Shown here piece by piece: positions 1 through 6,484 of a stretch of 13,553 nucleotides of DNA. Origin of the DNA: DATKLL01 sp035542475 (GTDB lineage: Bacteria; Desulfobacterota; Syntrophia; Syntrophales; UBA2185); contig DATKLL010000014.1 in assembly GCA_035542475.1 (NCBI GenBank), forward strand, positions 1-13,553. The letters are read 5' to 3'. Positions within the stretch are counted from its first letter, which is position 1. Every line of letters begins with the position of its first letter. The position numbers and the translations under genes were made by a program. The notes under the pieces are model-generated. The model was not told the DNA's origin. It made no database searches and saw nothing but the letters and a program-made list of their open reading frames with translations.

Positions 1-323
1 AAATTTTCAAGACCGAAACCGGCGTAACCTTTATCCCACAAGCAGGTTAATTTATCCTCCAGACAACCCTCGGGAATGGCATTTACGAGAATCCCTTCCT
101 CATACTTCGCACTGCGCAGCAGTACGCGGACATAACCGCCTGCAAAATTGATATGATTTAGTATATTGATCAGTTTTTCTTTTTCGATGCTCTTGGCAGA
201 TTCAAGCGCATCAAACAGGGCATCATGCTGGAAAAGCCACGGGGGGAGGAAGTCTTCATCAGATTTTTTCCTAAATGTTCTGACATCAATCTGAAAATTC
301 TGTAAATTTTCTTTTTCTTCCAT
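1..323 (-). CDS. N-terminal part of an uncharacterised, possibly PilZ-type protein (cut by window edge)
   Basis: An open frame of 107 codons runs off the left edge of the window. It begins MEEKENLQNFQIDVRTFRKK and contains HINFAGGYVRVLLRS followed by AIPEGCLEDKLTCLWDKGY. The start at 323 is fixed because an in-frame TAA lies immediately upstream; an AAGGG at rather short spacing may serve as ribosome binding site. The protein is hydrophilic, with no signal peptide or membrane segment in the visible part. The pattern of a beta-rich stretch with a late LTCxW motif reminds me of the N-terminal region of deltaproteobacterial PilZ-domain (cyclic-di-GMP receptor) proteins. The diagnostic RxxxR and D/NxSxxG motifs would lie beyond the window, so this is only a suggestion. 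That it is a real gene is fairly safe; its function is not known. Confidence 0.6.
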   Translation of the reverse strand, partial: MEEKENLQNFQIDVRTFRKKSDEDFLPPWLFQHDALFDALESAKSIEKEKLINILNHINFAGGYVRVLLRSAKYEEGILVNAIPEGCLEDKLTCLWDKGYAGFGLEN

Positions 324-627
324 TTACCCTTAAAAACAATGCTGTTGTTAGTTGTGGGGAATGGGGACTTAGTCTCCACACCTTAAGCGAGCCGACATCA
401 ACAATATTTTTCTCAAAGCTACCGGCAAGCCGGCGGTATTAATGATAAGTAAGGGTGCGTAAATTCTTCTATAGTTTTGCCTATTTGAAGATGTGCTTCA
501 AGAGTAAAAGATTTATACGAGTAAACAGATTTTACAGTATTAATAAGTACACAGAAATATTCATCATATGCAATATAAGATATCTTCACCCTCAATATCA
601 GGACCGACTCTTACCGATCTTTCATGG
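324..627. other. Intergenic stretch without a supported gene
   Basis: About 300 bases separate the 3' end of the BASS permease from the start of the left-edge gene, both on the minus strand. I see an imperfect GC-rich inverted repeat around 420-438 (ACCGGC/GCCGGCGGT) and a short perfect hairpin at 485-501 (TTGAAG-ATGTG-CTTCAA). Neither is followed by a T-run on either strand, so neither is a convincing terminator. No protein-coding frame with a credible start was found. The promoter of the left-edge gene presumably lies here but I cannot point to convincing boxes. Confidence 0.5.
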
Positions 628-1557
628 TCAAATTATGCCCGCTTTGACTTCTCTGTTGTAATAGTATCTGAGGGGGATAACGAGGCCGAAGAAAGGGATC
701 ATATACATGGCGGCTACTAACGGCTCGACAGGTCCGAAAAACTCAGATGAAAAAACAATCACCAAAACATTATTCATGTTTCCCAACATGACCGCACCGG
801 CCAATTGATTTTCTAAAGAACTTCTCCAGAAAAAGAAAATTCCGAGCGAACAATATATCGCGGACAACACGACTGCCACGATAGACGCCATGATAATAAT
901 AGCGGGTTCCTTTTTGAAAAAAGGCGAATAGCGGCAGAAAACCCCAAGATTGATAACCGCAAAAAGCACAAGAGAAGTGGGAAACTGCTTTTTCATTAAA
1001 TGCTTTAAAAGGGCGGGTGTAAGGCGTCTCAGAACCTCAACAGCTAAAATAGGGACAAAAATCACCAGCGCCAGCATGCGGATCATTTCCATAAGAGAAA
1101 TTTCCACCTGCTTCGCAGCAACAATTTGTATGAGGACCGGCAAAGTGATCGGCGCCAGAGCCGATGTGATGACAACAACAACCAGGACAAGTGAACTGTT
1201 GCCCCTTACGAGATTGGATATGAACGGGGCCACAACCCCCGTGGAGACACCCGTCAAAAGTAAGGCTGATAGGGCATAATTTGGGGCAAAGAAACTAAAA
1301 ATGAAAAAAAGAATGACCGGCAGAATGACACTCTTCAGAATTATAAACGTCAGGATTTGCCCGCTATGGCCTTTAAATGCTTTCCGGACGGCGGCCAGTT
1401 CAATGGAGAGGTAACTGAGAAAAAAAAGTGCCATGAGGCAGTAGATGGGAAGTGTCTGGAAATGAAAACCGAAGTCAGGATAAATGATCCCGGCTGTCAT
1501 GGATGAAAGTACCACAAAGATGAGGAGGAGGTCGTTTACACGAAATGGCAATTGCAT
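628..1557 (-). CDS. Bile acid:sodium symporter (BASS) family permease
   Basis: A 309-residue, very hydrophobic protein with about nine or ten membrane segments spread over its whole length, matching the usual size of BASS/SBF-family secondary transporters. The central block at residues 103-140 (GVSTGVVAPFISNLVRG, then a run of Val/Ile, then SALAPITLPVL) resembles the crossover region of this family, in which a small-residue motif is followed by RG and a helix ending in LAP. A second crossover-like region lies near LGNMNNVLVIVFSSEFFG. The family moves bile acids, pantoate, pyruvate and other organic anions, often with sodium; the substrate here cannot be read from sequence. The start ATG has no clear Shine-Dalgarno sequence. 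It begins 36 bases after the stop of the upstream histidine kinase, so the two are probably co-transcribed and translation may be coupled. Confidence 0.75.
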   Translation of the reverse strand: MQLPFRVNDLLLIFVVLSSMTAGIIYPDFGFHFQTLPIYCLMALFFLSYLSIELAAVRKAFKGHSGQILTFIILKSVILPVILFFIFSFFAPNYALSALLLTGVSTGVVAPFISNLVRGNSSLVLVVVVITSALAPITLPVLIQIVAAKQVEISLMEMIRMLALVIFVPILAVEVLRRLTPALLKHLMKKQFPTSLVLFAVINLGVFCRYSPFFKKEPAIIIMASIVAVVLSAIYCSLGIFFFWRSSLENQLAGAVMLGNMNNVLVIVFSSEFFGPVEPLVAAMYMIPFFGLVIPLRYYYNREVKAGII

Positions 1558-1593
1558 GAAAGTTAAATAGCAGAGAGTTCTTATCTTATCAAC

Positions 1594-3747
1594 TTATGGC
1601 TCATCAAGTTCTCTCCTAATGGCCATACCAATCTTCTCCAGTATATAGGGTTTTCTGACATAGGTGCCTGCACCCAACTCCTGGGCTCTCTTCACCCGAT
1701 CCGTCTCCGAAAAACCACTGACAATAACAGCCTTCTGCTTAGGATTGATCTCAAGAATCCTCCGGTAAGTCTCCAGACCATCGATCCCCGGGTCCATAAT
1801 CATATCGAGGACTATGAGGTCGACCTTTTTGGTCCTGAGGTATGTAATCGCCTCCTCTCCGCTCGCAACGGAGTGAACCTTGTAACCAAGCCTAGTGAGC
1901 ATACTGGTTGCAACATCTCGCTGTTCCTTAACGTCATCGACTACCAGAATCGATTCCCCTTTGCCCATATATTGCTCGTGAGGTATCTTCTGCTGATCTC
2001 CGGTCAGTTTCTCTCTTGTAGCCGGCAGGTAGATTGTGAACTTGCTGCCCTTTCCATCCTCACTTTCTACATTAATGTACCCGTCATGATCCTTCACTGT
2101 ACCCCAAACAACAGCTAATCCCAGTCCTGTCCCGCTTCTGCCCATGACTTTCTTCGTATAAAACGGCTCGAAGATCTTCTTAATGTCGTCAGATGATATA
2201 CCCTTTCCATTGTCGGTTACTGTCAGAACCACGTAATCCCCTTCCCGCACATGATGATAGCCCCGAATGGGCTTATCGATATAACGGTTTTCTGTTCGGA
2301 TCATTACCTCTCCCCGGTCGGATATGGCCTCTGACGCATTGGACAACAGATTCATGATTGTTTTCCCCAGATGCACCGGTGAACCCTTAACATTCAACAG
2401 GTCATCACCTAGATCAGTCTTAAAAGTCACATATGGGTGATATGCCTTCAACCTCTCAAATTCCGGTGTTTTGAAATAGCCGGTGACAATTGCATTGAGA
2501 TTAATTACTTCAGAAACGGCCACACCCCTCCTCGCCAGCGTCAGCAGGTCTTGAATGATAGTCGTTCCCTTCTGGCTGGACTGAAAGATACTGGCGACAT
2601 AATTCCTCAAAGGACTTCCCTCCGGCACTTTTTCCAGTAGCAGCTCTGAATATCCGACAAGTACCCCGAGAACATTATTCAGGTCATGCGCGACACCCCC
2701 CGCAAGCGTTCCCAAAGCTTCCATCTTCTCTGCACGGTGCAAACGCTCCTCCAATCTCTCGCGCTCGCACTCTACCTTCTTGCGGTCGGTAATATCCCTG
2801 ATGATTGTAATGACCTGAGCGACTGACGCCCCCTTCATTACGGGAATTTTTCTCGTTTCCGTGTAAACCTCCTTTCCTTCTAGAACAGTACATTCCTCAG
2901 ATATCATCGGTTTCCCTGTTCGGAATACCTGCTCATACTCCTCTTGAACTTTTACCGGCAGGAAAGGAAAGGCTTCAAACACCTTCAAGCCTAAGATATC
3001 TGCCTTGACAGGCATAACCCTGGCCCACTCTTTGATTGCCTCATTAGCAAGGATTATCCGCATATCTCTGTCGACAACATGGATGATATCCCCCATGGAA
3101 TCGATTGTCATCCGGTACTGCTGCTCCGATTTCTGAAGCTCCATCGAAATCTGCTTGCGTTCAGTGATCTCCCGTTGAAGTTGTTCGTTTGCCGCTTTCA
3201 GTTCAGTTGTGCGCTCCTCCACCAACTCCTCGAGATGTTCTCTGTGCTTCCTCAATTCTTCCTCTGCGTGCTTTCGCTTTGTGATATCGCGGACATTCAT
3301 GACAAAGCCCGCAACTGCCGGATCATCCAACAAGTTATTACCCACACCCTCTAAAACGTGCTCCGACCCGTCTTTATGTCTGACGCGAAATGCATTCGGG
3401 ATGATAATATCTTTTGTCAGTATTGCCTTGCCGAAATCATATATGGCCCTCGGGAGATCTGTGAGCATAATAAAATCAAATCCGCTTTTGCCGATTAATT
3501 CTTCCGGCTTATATCCCATAAAACGCTCAATGGAAGGATTTACGTAAGTTATCTTTCCCATTTTATTTACAACAATAATTATATCTGAAGAGTATTGCGT
3601 AATCGCCCTAAAATACGCTTCGCTTTTTTGCAAAGCCTCCACTGTTTGTTTATATCCGGCTTCTGATTTTCTCAGCTCTGCAATTTCCCGACGTAATGCG
3701 GCCAACTTATCGGGCGGCCGCTTTACAGCTTTTGGTTCATTATTCAT
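1594..3747 (-). CDS. PAS-PAS hybrid histidine kinase with C-terminal receiver domain
   Basis: A 717-residue soluble sensor kinase with no membrane segment. From the N terminus: a short coiled coil; a PAS domain at about 40-155; a charged coiled coil at about 155-205; a second PAS domain at about 205-325; a HisKA dimerisation helix with the phospho-acceptor His at about 354 in GGVAHDLNNVLG; an ATPase domain with N box MNLLSNASEAI, G1 VTDNGKGIS and G2 GTGLGLAVVWG; and a receiver domain at about 600-715 with acidic pair VVDD, phospho-acceptor Asp in LIVLDMIMD, and conserved Ser (VSGFS) and Lys (RKP). The start at 3747 is preferred because GGAGG precedes that ATG by 8 bases; a TTG five codons upstream overlaps this ribosome binding site. 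The receiver lacks an attached output domain, so the signal must pass to an unlinked partner. The BASS permease follows directly, hinting that the kinase may sense or respond to a transported compound. Confidence 0.9.
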   Translation of the reverse strand: MNNEPKAVKRPPDKLAALRREIAELRKSEAGYKQTVEALQKSEAYFRAITQYSSDIIIVVNKMGKITYVNPSIERFMGYKPEELIGKSGFDFIMLTDLPRAIYDFGKAILTKDIIIPNAFRVRHKDGSEHVLEGVGNNLLDDPAVAGFVMNVRDITKRKHAEEELRKHREHLEELVEERTTELKAANEQLQREITERKQISMELQKSEQQYRMTIDSMGDIIHVVDRDMRIILANEAIKEWARVMPVKADILGLKVFEAFPFLPVKVQEEYEQVFRTGKPMISEECTVLEGKEVYTETRKIPVMKGASVAQVITIIRDITDRKKVECERERLEERLHRAEKMEALGTLAGGVAHDLNNVLGVLVGYSELLLEKVPEGSPLRNYVASIFQSSQKGTTIIQDLLTLARRGVAVSEVINLNAIVTGYFKTPEFERLKAYHPYVTFKTDLGDDLLNVKGSPVHLGKTIMNLLSNASEAISDRGEVMIRTENRYIDKPIRGYHHVREGDYVVLTVTDNGKGISSDDIKKIFEPFYTKKVMGRSGTGLGLAVVWGTVKDHDGYINVESEDGKGSKFTIYLPATREKLTGDQQKIPHEQYMGKGESILVVDDVKEQRDVATSMLTRLGYKVHSVASGEEAITYLRTKKVDLIVLDMIMDPGIDGLETYRRILEINPKQKAVIVSGFSETDRVKRAQELGAGTYVRKPYILEKIGMAIRRELDEP

Positions 3748-3780
3748 TTTTGAAACCTCCAAGAATGCTGATTTGGATAG

Positions 3781-3833
3781 GAACTTTCTTTTTGGAGATT
3801 AGAGTTTAGAATTTTTAGATAAGAACTTTCTTT
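3781..3833. repeat. Short direct repeat upstream of the kinase gene
   Basis: The 11-mer GAACTTTCTTT occurs at 3781-3791 and again at 3823-3833, 42 bases apart, in the leader of the histidine kinase gene. The spacing is four helical turns, which would put two bound regulators on the same face of the DNA. It may equally be chance in AT-rich sequence. Confidence 0.3.
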
Positions 3834-3886
3834 ATGTCAATGAAATAATGACTGGAATGTGTTGAGGAATCATCAAGCCAATGCGG

Positions 3887-3922
3887 GGCGGCAAAGACAC
3901 GTTAATCTTTGCCGCCATTTTT
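3887..3922 (+). terminator. Intrinsic terminator, plus-strand orientation
   Basis: A perfect 11-bp stem (GGCGGCAAAGA at 3887-3897 and TCTTTGCCGCC at 3906-3916) closes an 8-base loop and is followed by ATTTTT. By its T-run it terminates plus-strand transcripts, yet both flanking genes, the kinase and the MaoC-like gene, are on the minus strand. On the minus strand the hairpin lies downstream of the MaoC-like gene but has no T-run after it. Confidence 0.7.
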
Positions 3923-4042
3923 CAAGGATGGCAATTAGGAAAGAAATCGGTGGACCGTTGAGAAATAGTCCTGCAATTCATTTCCGAGTTATACGTTCCC
4001 TATTTTAGCTGCGATCTGGAAACGACGCGGACCGTGCAATCA

Positions 4043-4504
4043 TTATTTCAACTTTGCAATGATTATACTGGTCGTATACTCGATTACCAGCTCATTACGC
4101 TGGTTGTACGTTTTGTTCGTATACGAGAATACACATCGATCAGGATTTTTTGTGGTGCGAAAATCGGCGACCTCAGCTTCTGCTCTCAGTGTATCGCCGA
4201 AAAGGACCGGTTTAGTGACTCTTACATTCTCCACACCGACGTAAGCGTAAATAAAGAAACCATATTGTTCCAAGAATGCAGACAGATTGTCACCGCAATG
4301 GACGAGACCGTCGGCGACCACAAATATAATGGGAGCGGCGAGGGAGCGTTCACCAAACCAGGAGCGCTTGCCATACTCAGCGTCACAGTGAACCGGTAGA
4401 GTGAACCAAGTGAAACTGTGCAAGAGAGAAAAGTCCCCTTCGTCTAACGTCCGATTAACCCTGCAGCGAATTTTGGTGCCCGCTTTTATACCTTCACCAG
4501 CCAT
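4043..4504 (-). CDS. MaoC-like / hotdog-fold dehydratase or thioesterase
   Basis: A 153-residue protein of the size of single-domain MaoC-type hotdog proteins. The hotdog helix region reads TLPVHCDAEYGKRSWFGE, in which the PxHxD pattern with His39 and the following Phe-Gly match the (R)-specific enoyl-CoA hydratase/MaoC motif. The later PVLFGDTLRAEAEV matches the conserved V.PG/FGDTL.aeaeV strand of these proteins. The usual Asn and Asp of the D-x(4)-N-x(4)-H hydratase motif are not clearly present, so hydratase activity is uncertain; an acyl-CoA-binding or thioesterase role is possible. Translation starts at an ATG preceded by a strong AAGGAGG. It stands alone: the next minus-strand gene starts almost 300 bases downstream, and a promoter region shared with the divergent gene at 4830 lies upstream. 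Confidence 0.7.
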   Translation of the reverse strand: MAGEGIKAGTKIRCRVNRTLDEGDFSLLHSFTWFTLPVHCDAEYGKRSWFGERSLAAPIIFVVADGLVHCGDNLSAFLEQYGFFIYAYVGVENVRVTKPVLFGDTLRAEAEVADFRTTKNPDRCVFSYTNKTYNQRNELVIEYTTSIIIAKLK

Positions 4505-4723
4505 AACCGACCCTCCTTACAATGATAGTTTATTCAGATTATTTTTATTTACCTCATATCAAATTAATCGGATATGAACCTCTTTTTCTGAAAGGGAGTA
4601 TAAAGATAACTGTCTAATCTGTCAATGCAATATTGCCTGTAAAATCTGGGCGATGTGCAGGTGATATTATTATTATCATCACTACTTGTTTTTACCTAGT
4701 ATTTTTTACTATATCAACCAGGA

Positions 4724-4751
4724 TTGACTGATTAAATGTTCTCAGTAATAT
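4724..4751 (+). promoter_or_regulatory. Candidate sigma-70-type promoter for the desulforedoxin-like gene
   Basis: TTGACT at 4724-4729 and TAATAT at 4746-4751 are separated by 16 bases and lie about 80 bases before the start codon. The match to -35/-10 consensus is decent, but the region is AT-rich and other -10-like hexamers occur, so this is a prediction only. Confidence 0.4.
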
Positions 4752-4779
4752 TAATGCATCATAATGAATTAAAACTAAA

Positions 4780-4802
4780 AACCTAACTGATTAGGTTCCT
4801 AA
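4780..4802 (+). promoter_or_regulatory. Palindromic operator cluster resembling the one at the Fur-family gene
   Basis: Two overlapping palindromes share one half-site: AACCTAA-CTGA-TTAGGTT at 4780-4797 (perfect 7-4-7) and TTAGG-TT-CCTAA at 4791-4802 (perfect 5-2-5). The TTAGG and CCTAA half-sites are the same as in the perfect inverted repeat in front of the Fur/PerR-family gene at 12461, though spacing differs. It sits 28 bases upstream of the desulforedoxin-like start codon and downstream of the candidate promoter, a classic repressor position. Confidence 0.5.
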
Positions 4803-4829
4803 CAACGGTTGGACTGAAAGGAGCAAGTC

Positions 4830-5030
4830 ATGCCCATAGTTTGCCATATCTGTAAAAAAGAAGTCGAGATCATGAGTTTCGGCACTGGATTTGTAGGGAT
4901 ATGCTGCGATAAGGTTATGTACAACTCCACATTTAAGTCACAATTTGACGTGAAGCCGGATGTGAAAAAAGACATTTCTATGCACCAGTTCCGCCCGGGA
5001 AGACAGTTATATAAAGCAAAACATTCTTGA
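4830..5030 (+). CDS. Small desulforedoxin-like metal-binding protein
   Basis: A 66-residue protein whose first 30 residues hold a CxxC pair (Cys5, Cys8 in VCHICKK) and a CC pair (Cys25, Cys26 in GICCDKVMYNS). This is the FeCys4 arrangement of desulforedoxin and of the N-terminal domain of desulfoferrodoxin; in the desulfoferrodoxin of this same window the second Cys and the CC pair are 16 residues apart, here 17. The remaining 40 residues are hydrophilic and basic at the end, and lack the His/Cys ligands of the superoxide-reductase centre. A clear AAAGGAG precedes the ATG. A strong terminator about 175 bases downstream suggests a short, probably single-gene transcript. The operator-like palindromes upstream suggest control together with the Fur-family regulator near 12461. 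The exact electron-transfer partner is unknown; a structural zinc site is an alternative. Confidence 0.75.
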   Translation: MPIVCHICKKEVEIMSFGTGFVGICCDKVMYNSTFKSQFDVKPDVKKDISMHQFRPGRQLYKAKHS

Positions 5031-5516
5031 CCACAAAATGAGGAAACAGAGGCAACCATTTATCGCTACGCGTCTCGCAAAATATTTTGGAGTGCCTGGC
5101 TTCACCTATTCTGCAAACACATGGCTTGAGGCCAAGTAAGCTCTTAAAACAATCGGAATAGGTTAAAAAAAAGATTAAATAGCCATTACAAATTTCGCGT
5201 TAAAAAGCTGGGGCTCAGTGCCCTGGCTTTTTTAATTGCACATACTTCCATCGACAATGTGAGCTTTCAGACCTGTCGAGAGTCAAGGAATGACAAAAAA
5301 AGTAGGGAATTATGAGATAGGTTAACAAAAAAAGATTTACTATTCATTTTTTTATAAGTAGAATTATACATGTTAATTTATATCTTATCCCTTTAACCTT
5401 CTAGCCGATTTTAACAAGTTTGTTTGAGAAATTAAAAATGTAAAAGTACAGGAAGGCCGCATCGTTTAGATATTGGAATTTGTATCAGCTAACCAAAAAT
5501 ATTGAGGTGAATTCAC
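5031..5516. other. Intergenic region between the desulforedoxin-like gene and the selenoprotein pair
   Basis: Nearly 490 bases without a convincing gene. A 33-codon frame at 5038-5139 lacks a ribosome binding site. The stretch contains the terminator at 5204-5233, a 6-17-6 inverted repeat TCGACA/TGTCGA at 5251-5279 of unknown meaning, and a very AT-rich section at 5300-5400 that should hold the promoter of the selenoprotein genes. I cannot single out convincing -35/-10 boxes there. Confidence 0.5.
5204..5233 (+). terminator. Intrinsic terminator after the desulforedoxin-like gene
   Basis: An 11-bp stem (AAAGCTGGGGC at 5204-5214 with GCCCTGGCTTT at 5220-5230, two G-U pairs) closes a TCAGT loop and runs into a T-tract ending at 5233. 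It separates the desulforedoxin-like transcript from the selenoprotein genes. Confidence 0.85.
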
Positions 5517-5828
5517 ATGAAGAGGAGGAAATGCTTTCTTATTGTCTGTCTATTGAGTGTGACGTTCCTGCTTGCTGCGTCGCAACCCATATTTGCAGCC
5601 GAACGAATTGTCAAAATGATAGTCCCCGGATGTGAGTGACCGGACACTGCTGAAAGGGTACGTGCTGCCCTGAAGGAAATCCCGGGTGTTCTGCAATATG
5701 ATGCGAACCAATTCACCCACGAAGTAACGGTAAAATTTGACGATACAAAGACCAGTATTGATAAAATCGTAGAAGGTCTGACCAAGCACGACTTCCCAAT
5801 CGAAGGAAAACCGAAAATCATACAGTAA
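5517..5828 (+). CDS. Exported HMA-like selenoprotein with Gly-Cys-Glu-Sec motif
   Basis: A 103-residue protein if the in-frame UGA at 5637-5639 (codon 41) is read as selenocysteine. Reading resumes in the same frame for 62 codons to TAA. A GAGGTG lies 7 bases before the ATG. Residues 1-28 form a signal peptide (basic MKRRK, hydrophobic core, cleavage near FAA), so the mature protein is probably periplasmic. The mature part resembles a heavy-metal-associated (MerP/CopZ-type) domain: strand VKMIVPGCEU, helix TAERVRAALKEIPGV, strand EVTVKF, helix SIDKIVEGL. Aligning the helix places Sec41 at the first Cys of the canonical CxxC and Thr44 at the second; an extra Cys39 gives a Cys-x-Sec pair. This could bind a soft metal or act as a redox pair. 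A SECIS-like hairpin follows the UGA. The seleno-peroxiredoxin gene starts 81 bases later. The alternative, a nonsense-mutated gene, is less likely given the intact frame and the neighbour. Confidence 0.8.
5655..5671 (+). promoter_or_regulatory. Candidate bacterial SECIS hairpin of the HMA-like selenoprotein
   Basis: Starting 16 bases after the UGA, AGGGTA (5655-5660) pairs with TGCCCT (5666-5671) to form a 6-bp stem with one U-G pair. The 5-base apical loop CGTGC contains the G-U dinucleotide that bacterial SelB-recognised loops usually carry. Distance and size suit a bacterial SECIS element, which lies in the coding region just downstream of the Sec codon. Pairing was done by eye. Confidence 0.5.
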
Positions 5829-5909
5829 GCCTGAAACGACGTAGGGTTATTGATACAGATTCAGGACTATCTTACAAGTGGTTTATAATTTATAATGAAG
5901 GAGGATATT

Positions 5910-6464
5910 ATGGAAATACGACAGTCCATATGGATTTGGTTGTTTCTCAGCCTTTTTATTTTTTTAATATCATCCCATGCAATGGCTGCAGGTAAAGATG
6001 CCACGACCCTAATAGGGAAAGAAACATGGAATTTCAACCTCGCCTCCACTCAGGACAAGCTGATTAATTACGGTGATGAATATTACGGAAAGTCATTCCT
6101 TATCATGACATTTTTCCCGGCGGCATTCACACCGGTTTGAACGGGTGAGATGCAGGGGCACCAGAGGAATCTTCCCCTCTATGCCTCTCTAAACGCCCAG
6201 GTCGTGGGCGTAAGCCGTGATGATGTGGTAACCCTCAAATACTGGGTTAAGAAATTAAAACTGACCTTTCCCTTACTCTCGAATATATCCGGATATCTGG
6301 GCGATTACTACGGCGTGACCGGTAGTGAAAACTTTGTCTTTAACCGGCGGACAGTCGTCATCGACAAGATGGGTATCATCCGTTATGCGAAAGACGGCTC
6401 TCCCAACTACGAAGAAATTATCGCCACACTAAAGAAGCTTAAACAAGAAGACGGGGGAAAATGA
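5910..6464 (+). CDS. Exported selenocysteine-containing peroxiredoxin
   Basis: A 184-residue peroxiredoxin if the in-frame UGA at 6138-6140 (codon 77) is selenocysteine. The site reads FFPAAFTPVU: the family motif P-x3-T-x2-C with Sec exactly at the peroxidatic Cys. The fold continues with VVGVSRDD, FPLLSN and NFVFNRRTVVID, whose Arg147 fits the conserved active-site Arg. Peroxiredoxins reduce hydrogen peroxide and organic hydroperoxides. The start at 5910 is chosen because AAGGAGG (5898-5904) precedes it by 5 bases; an in-frame ATG at 5895 overlaps that site. Residues 1-27 form a signal peptide with cleavage near AMA-A, so the enzyme should be periplasmic. The protein contains no Cys at all, so there is no internal resolving thiol and an outside reductant is required. 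It probably shares a transcript with the HMA-like selenoprotein upstream. Without recoding it would appear as two unrelated fragments. Confidence 0.88.
6144..6180 (+). promoter_or_regulatory. Candidate SECIS region of the seleno-peroxiredoxin
   Basis: Two hairpins are possible downstream of the UGA. The first pairs GG (6144-6145) and TGC (6151-6153) with GCA-CC (6158-6162) around an AGGG loop, and its TGCAGG...GCACC sequence resembles the apical part of the E. coli fdhF SECIS. The second pairs AGAGG (6163-6167) with CCTCT (6176-6180) around an 8-base loop. I cannot decide by eye which one SelB would recognise. Confidence 0.35.
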
Positions 6465-6484
6465 AGTTTTCATGATCCTAATGG

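Larger units (their letters stand above)
4505..4829. other. Divergent promoter region between the MaoC-like and desulforedoxin-like genes
   Basis: This 325-base AT-rich stretch has no supported gene and must carry the promoters of both flanking genes. It contains an AT-rich imperfect palindrome at 4661-4682 (TGATA-N7-TATCA core), a plausible plus-strand promoter at 4724-4751 and the TTAGG/CCTAA palindromes at 4780-4802, listed separately where supportable. Confidence 0.6.

Noticed and set aside
455..661. A 68-codon GTG-start frame overlapping the end of the BASS gene
   Set aside because: Composition is not protein-like (rich in Ile, Tyr, Phe from AT-rich DNA) and it runs antisense into a well-supported gene.
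3928..4008. A 26-codon frame after the plus-strand terminator
   Set aside because: Very short, only a weak GGA before the ATG, no homology recognised.
5038..5139. A 33-codon frame starting MRKQRQPFIATRLAKYFGVP
   Set aside because: No ribosome binding site, no recognisable family, and it lies between a gene end and its terminator.
5251..5279. Inverted repeat TCGACA-N17-TGTCGA
   Set aside because: Long spacer, no T-run, no neighbouring promoter evidence; likely chance.
5637..5639. Reading the in-frame UGA of the HMA-like gene as an ordinary stop or sequencing error
   Set aside because: The frame continues cleanly with family-like sequence, the codon sits in the metal/redox loop, a SECIS-like hairpin follows, and the neighbouring gene has the same situation at an unmistakable catalytic position.
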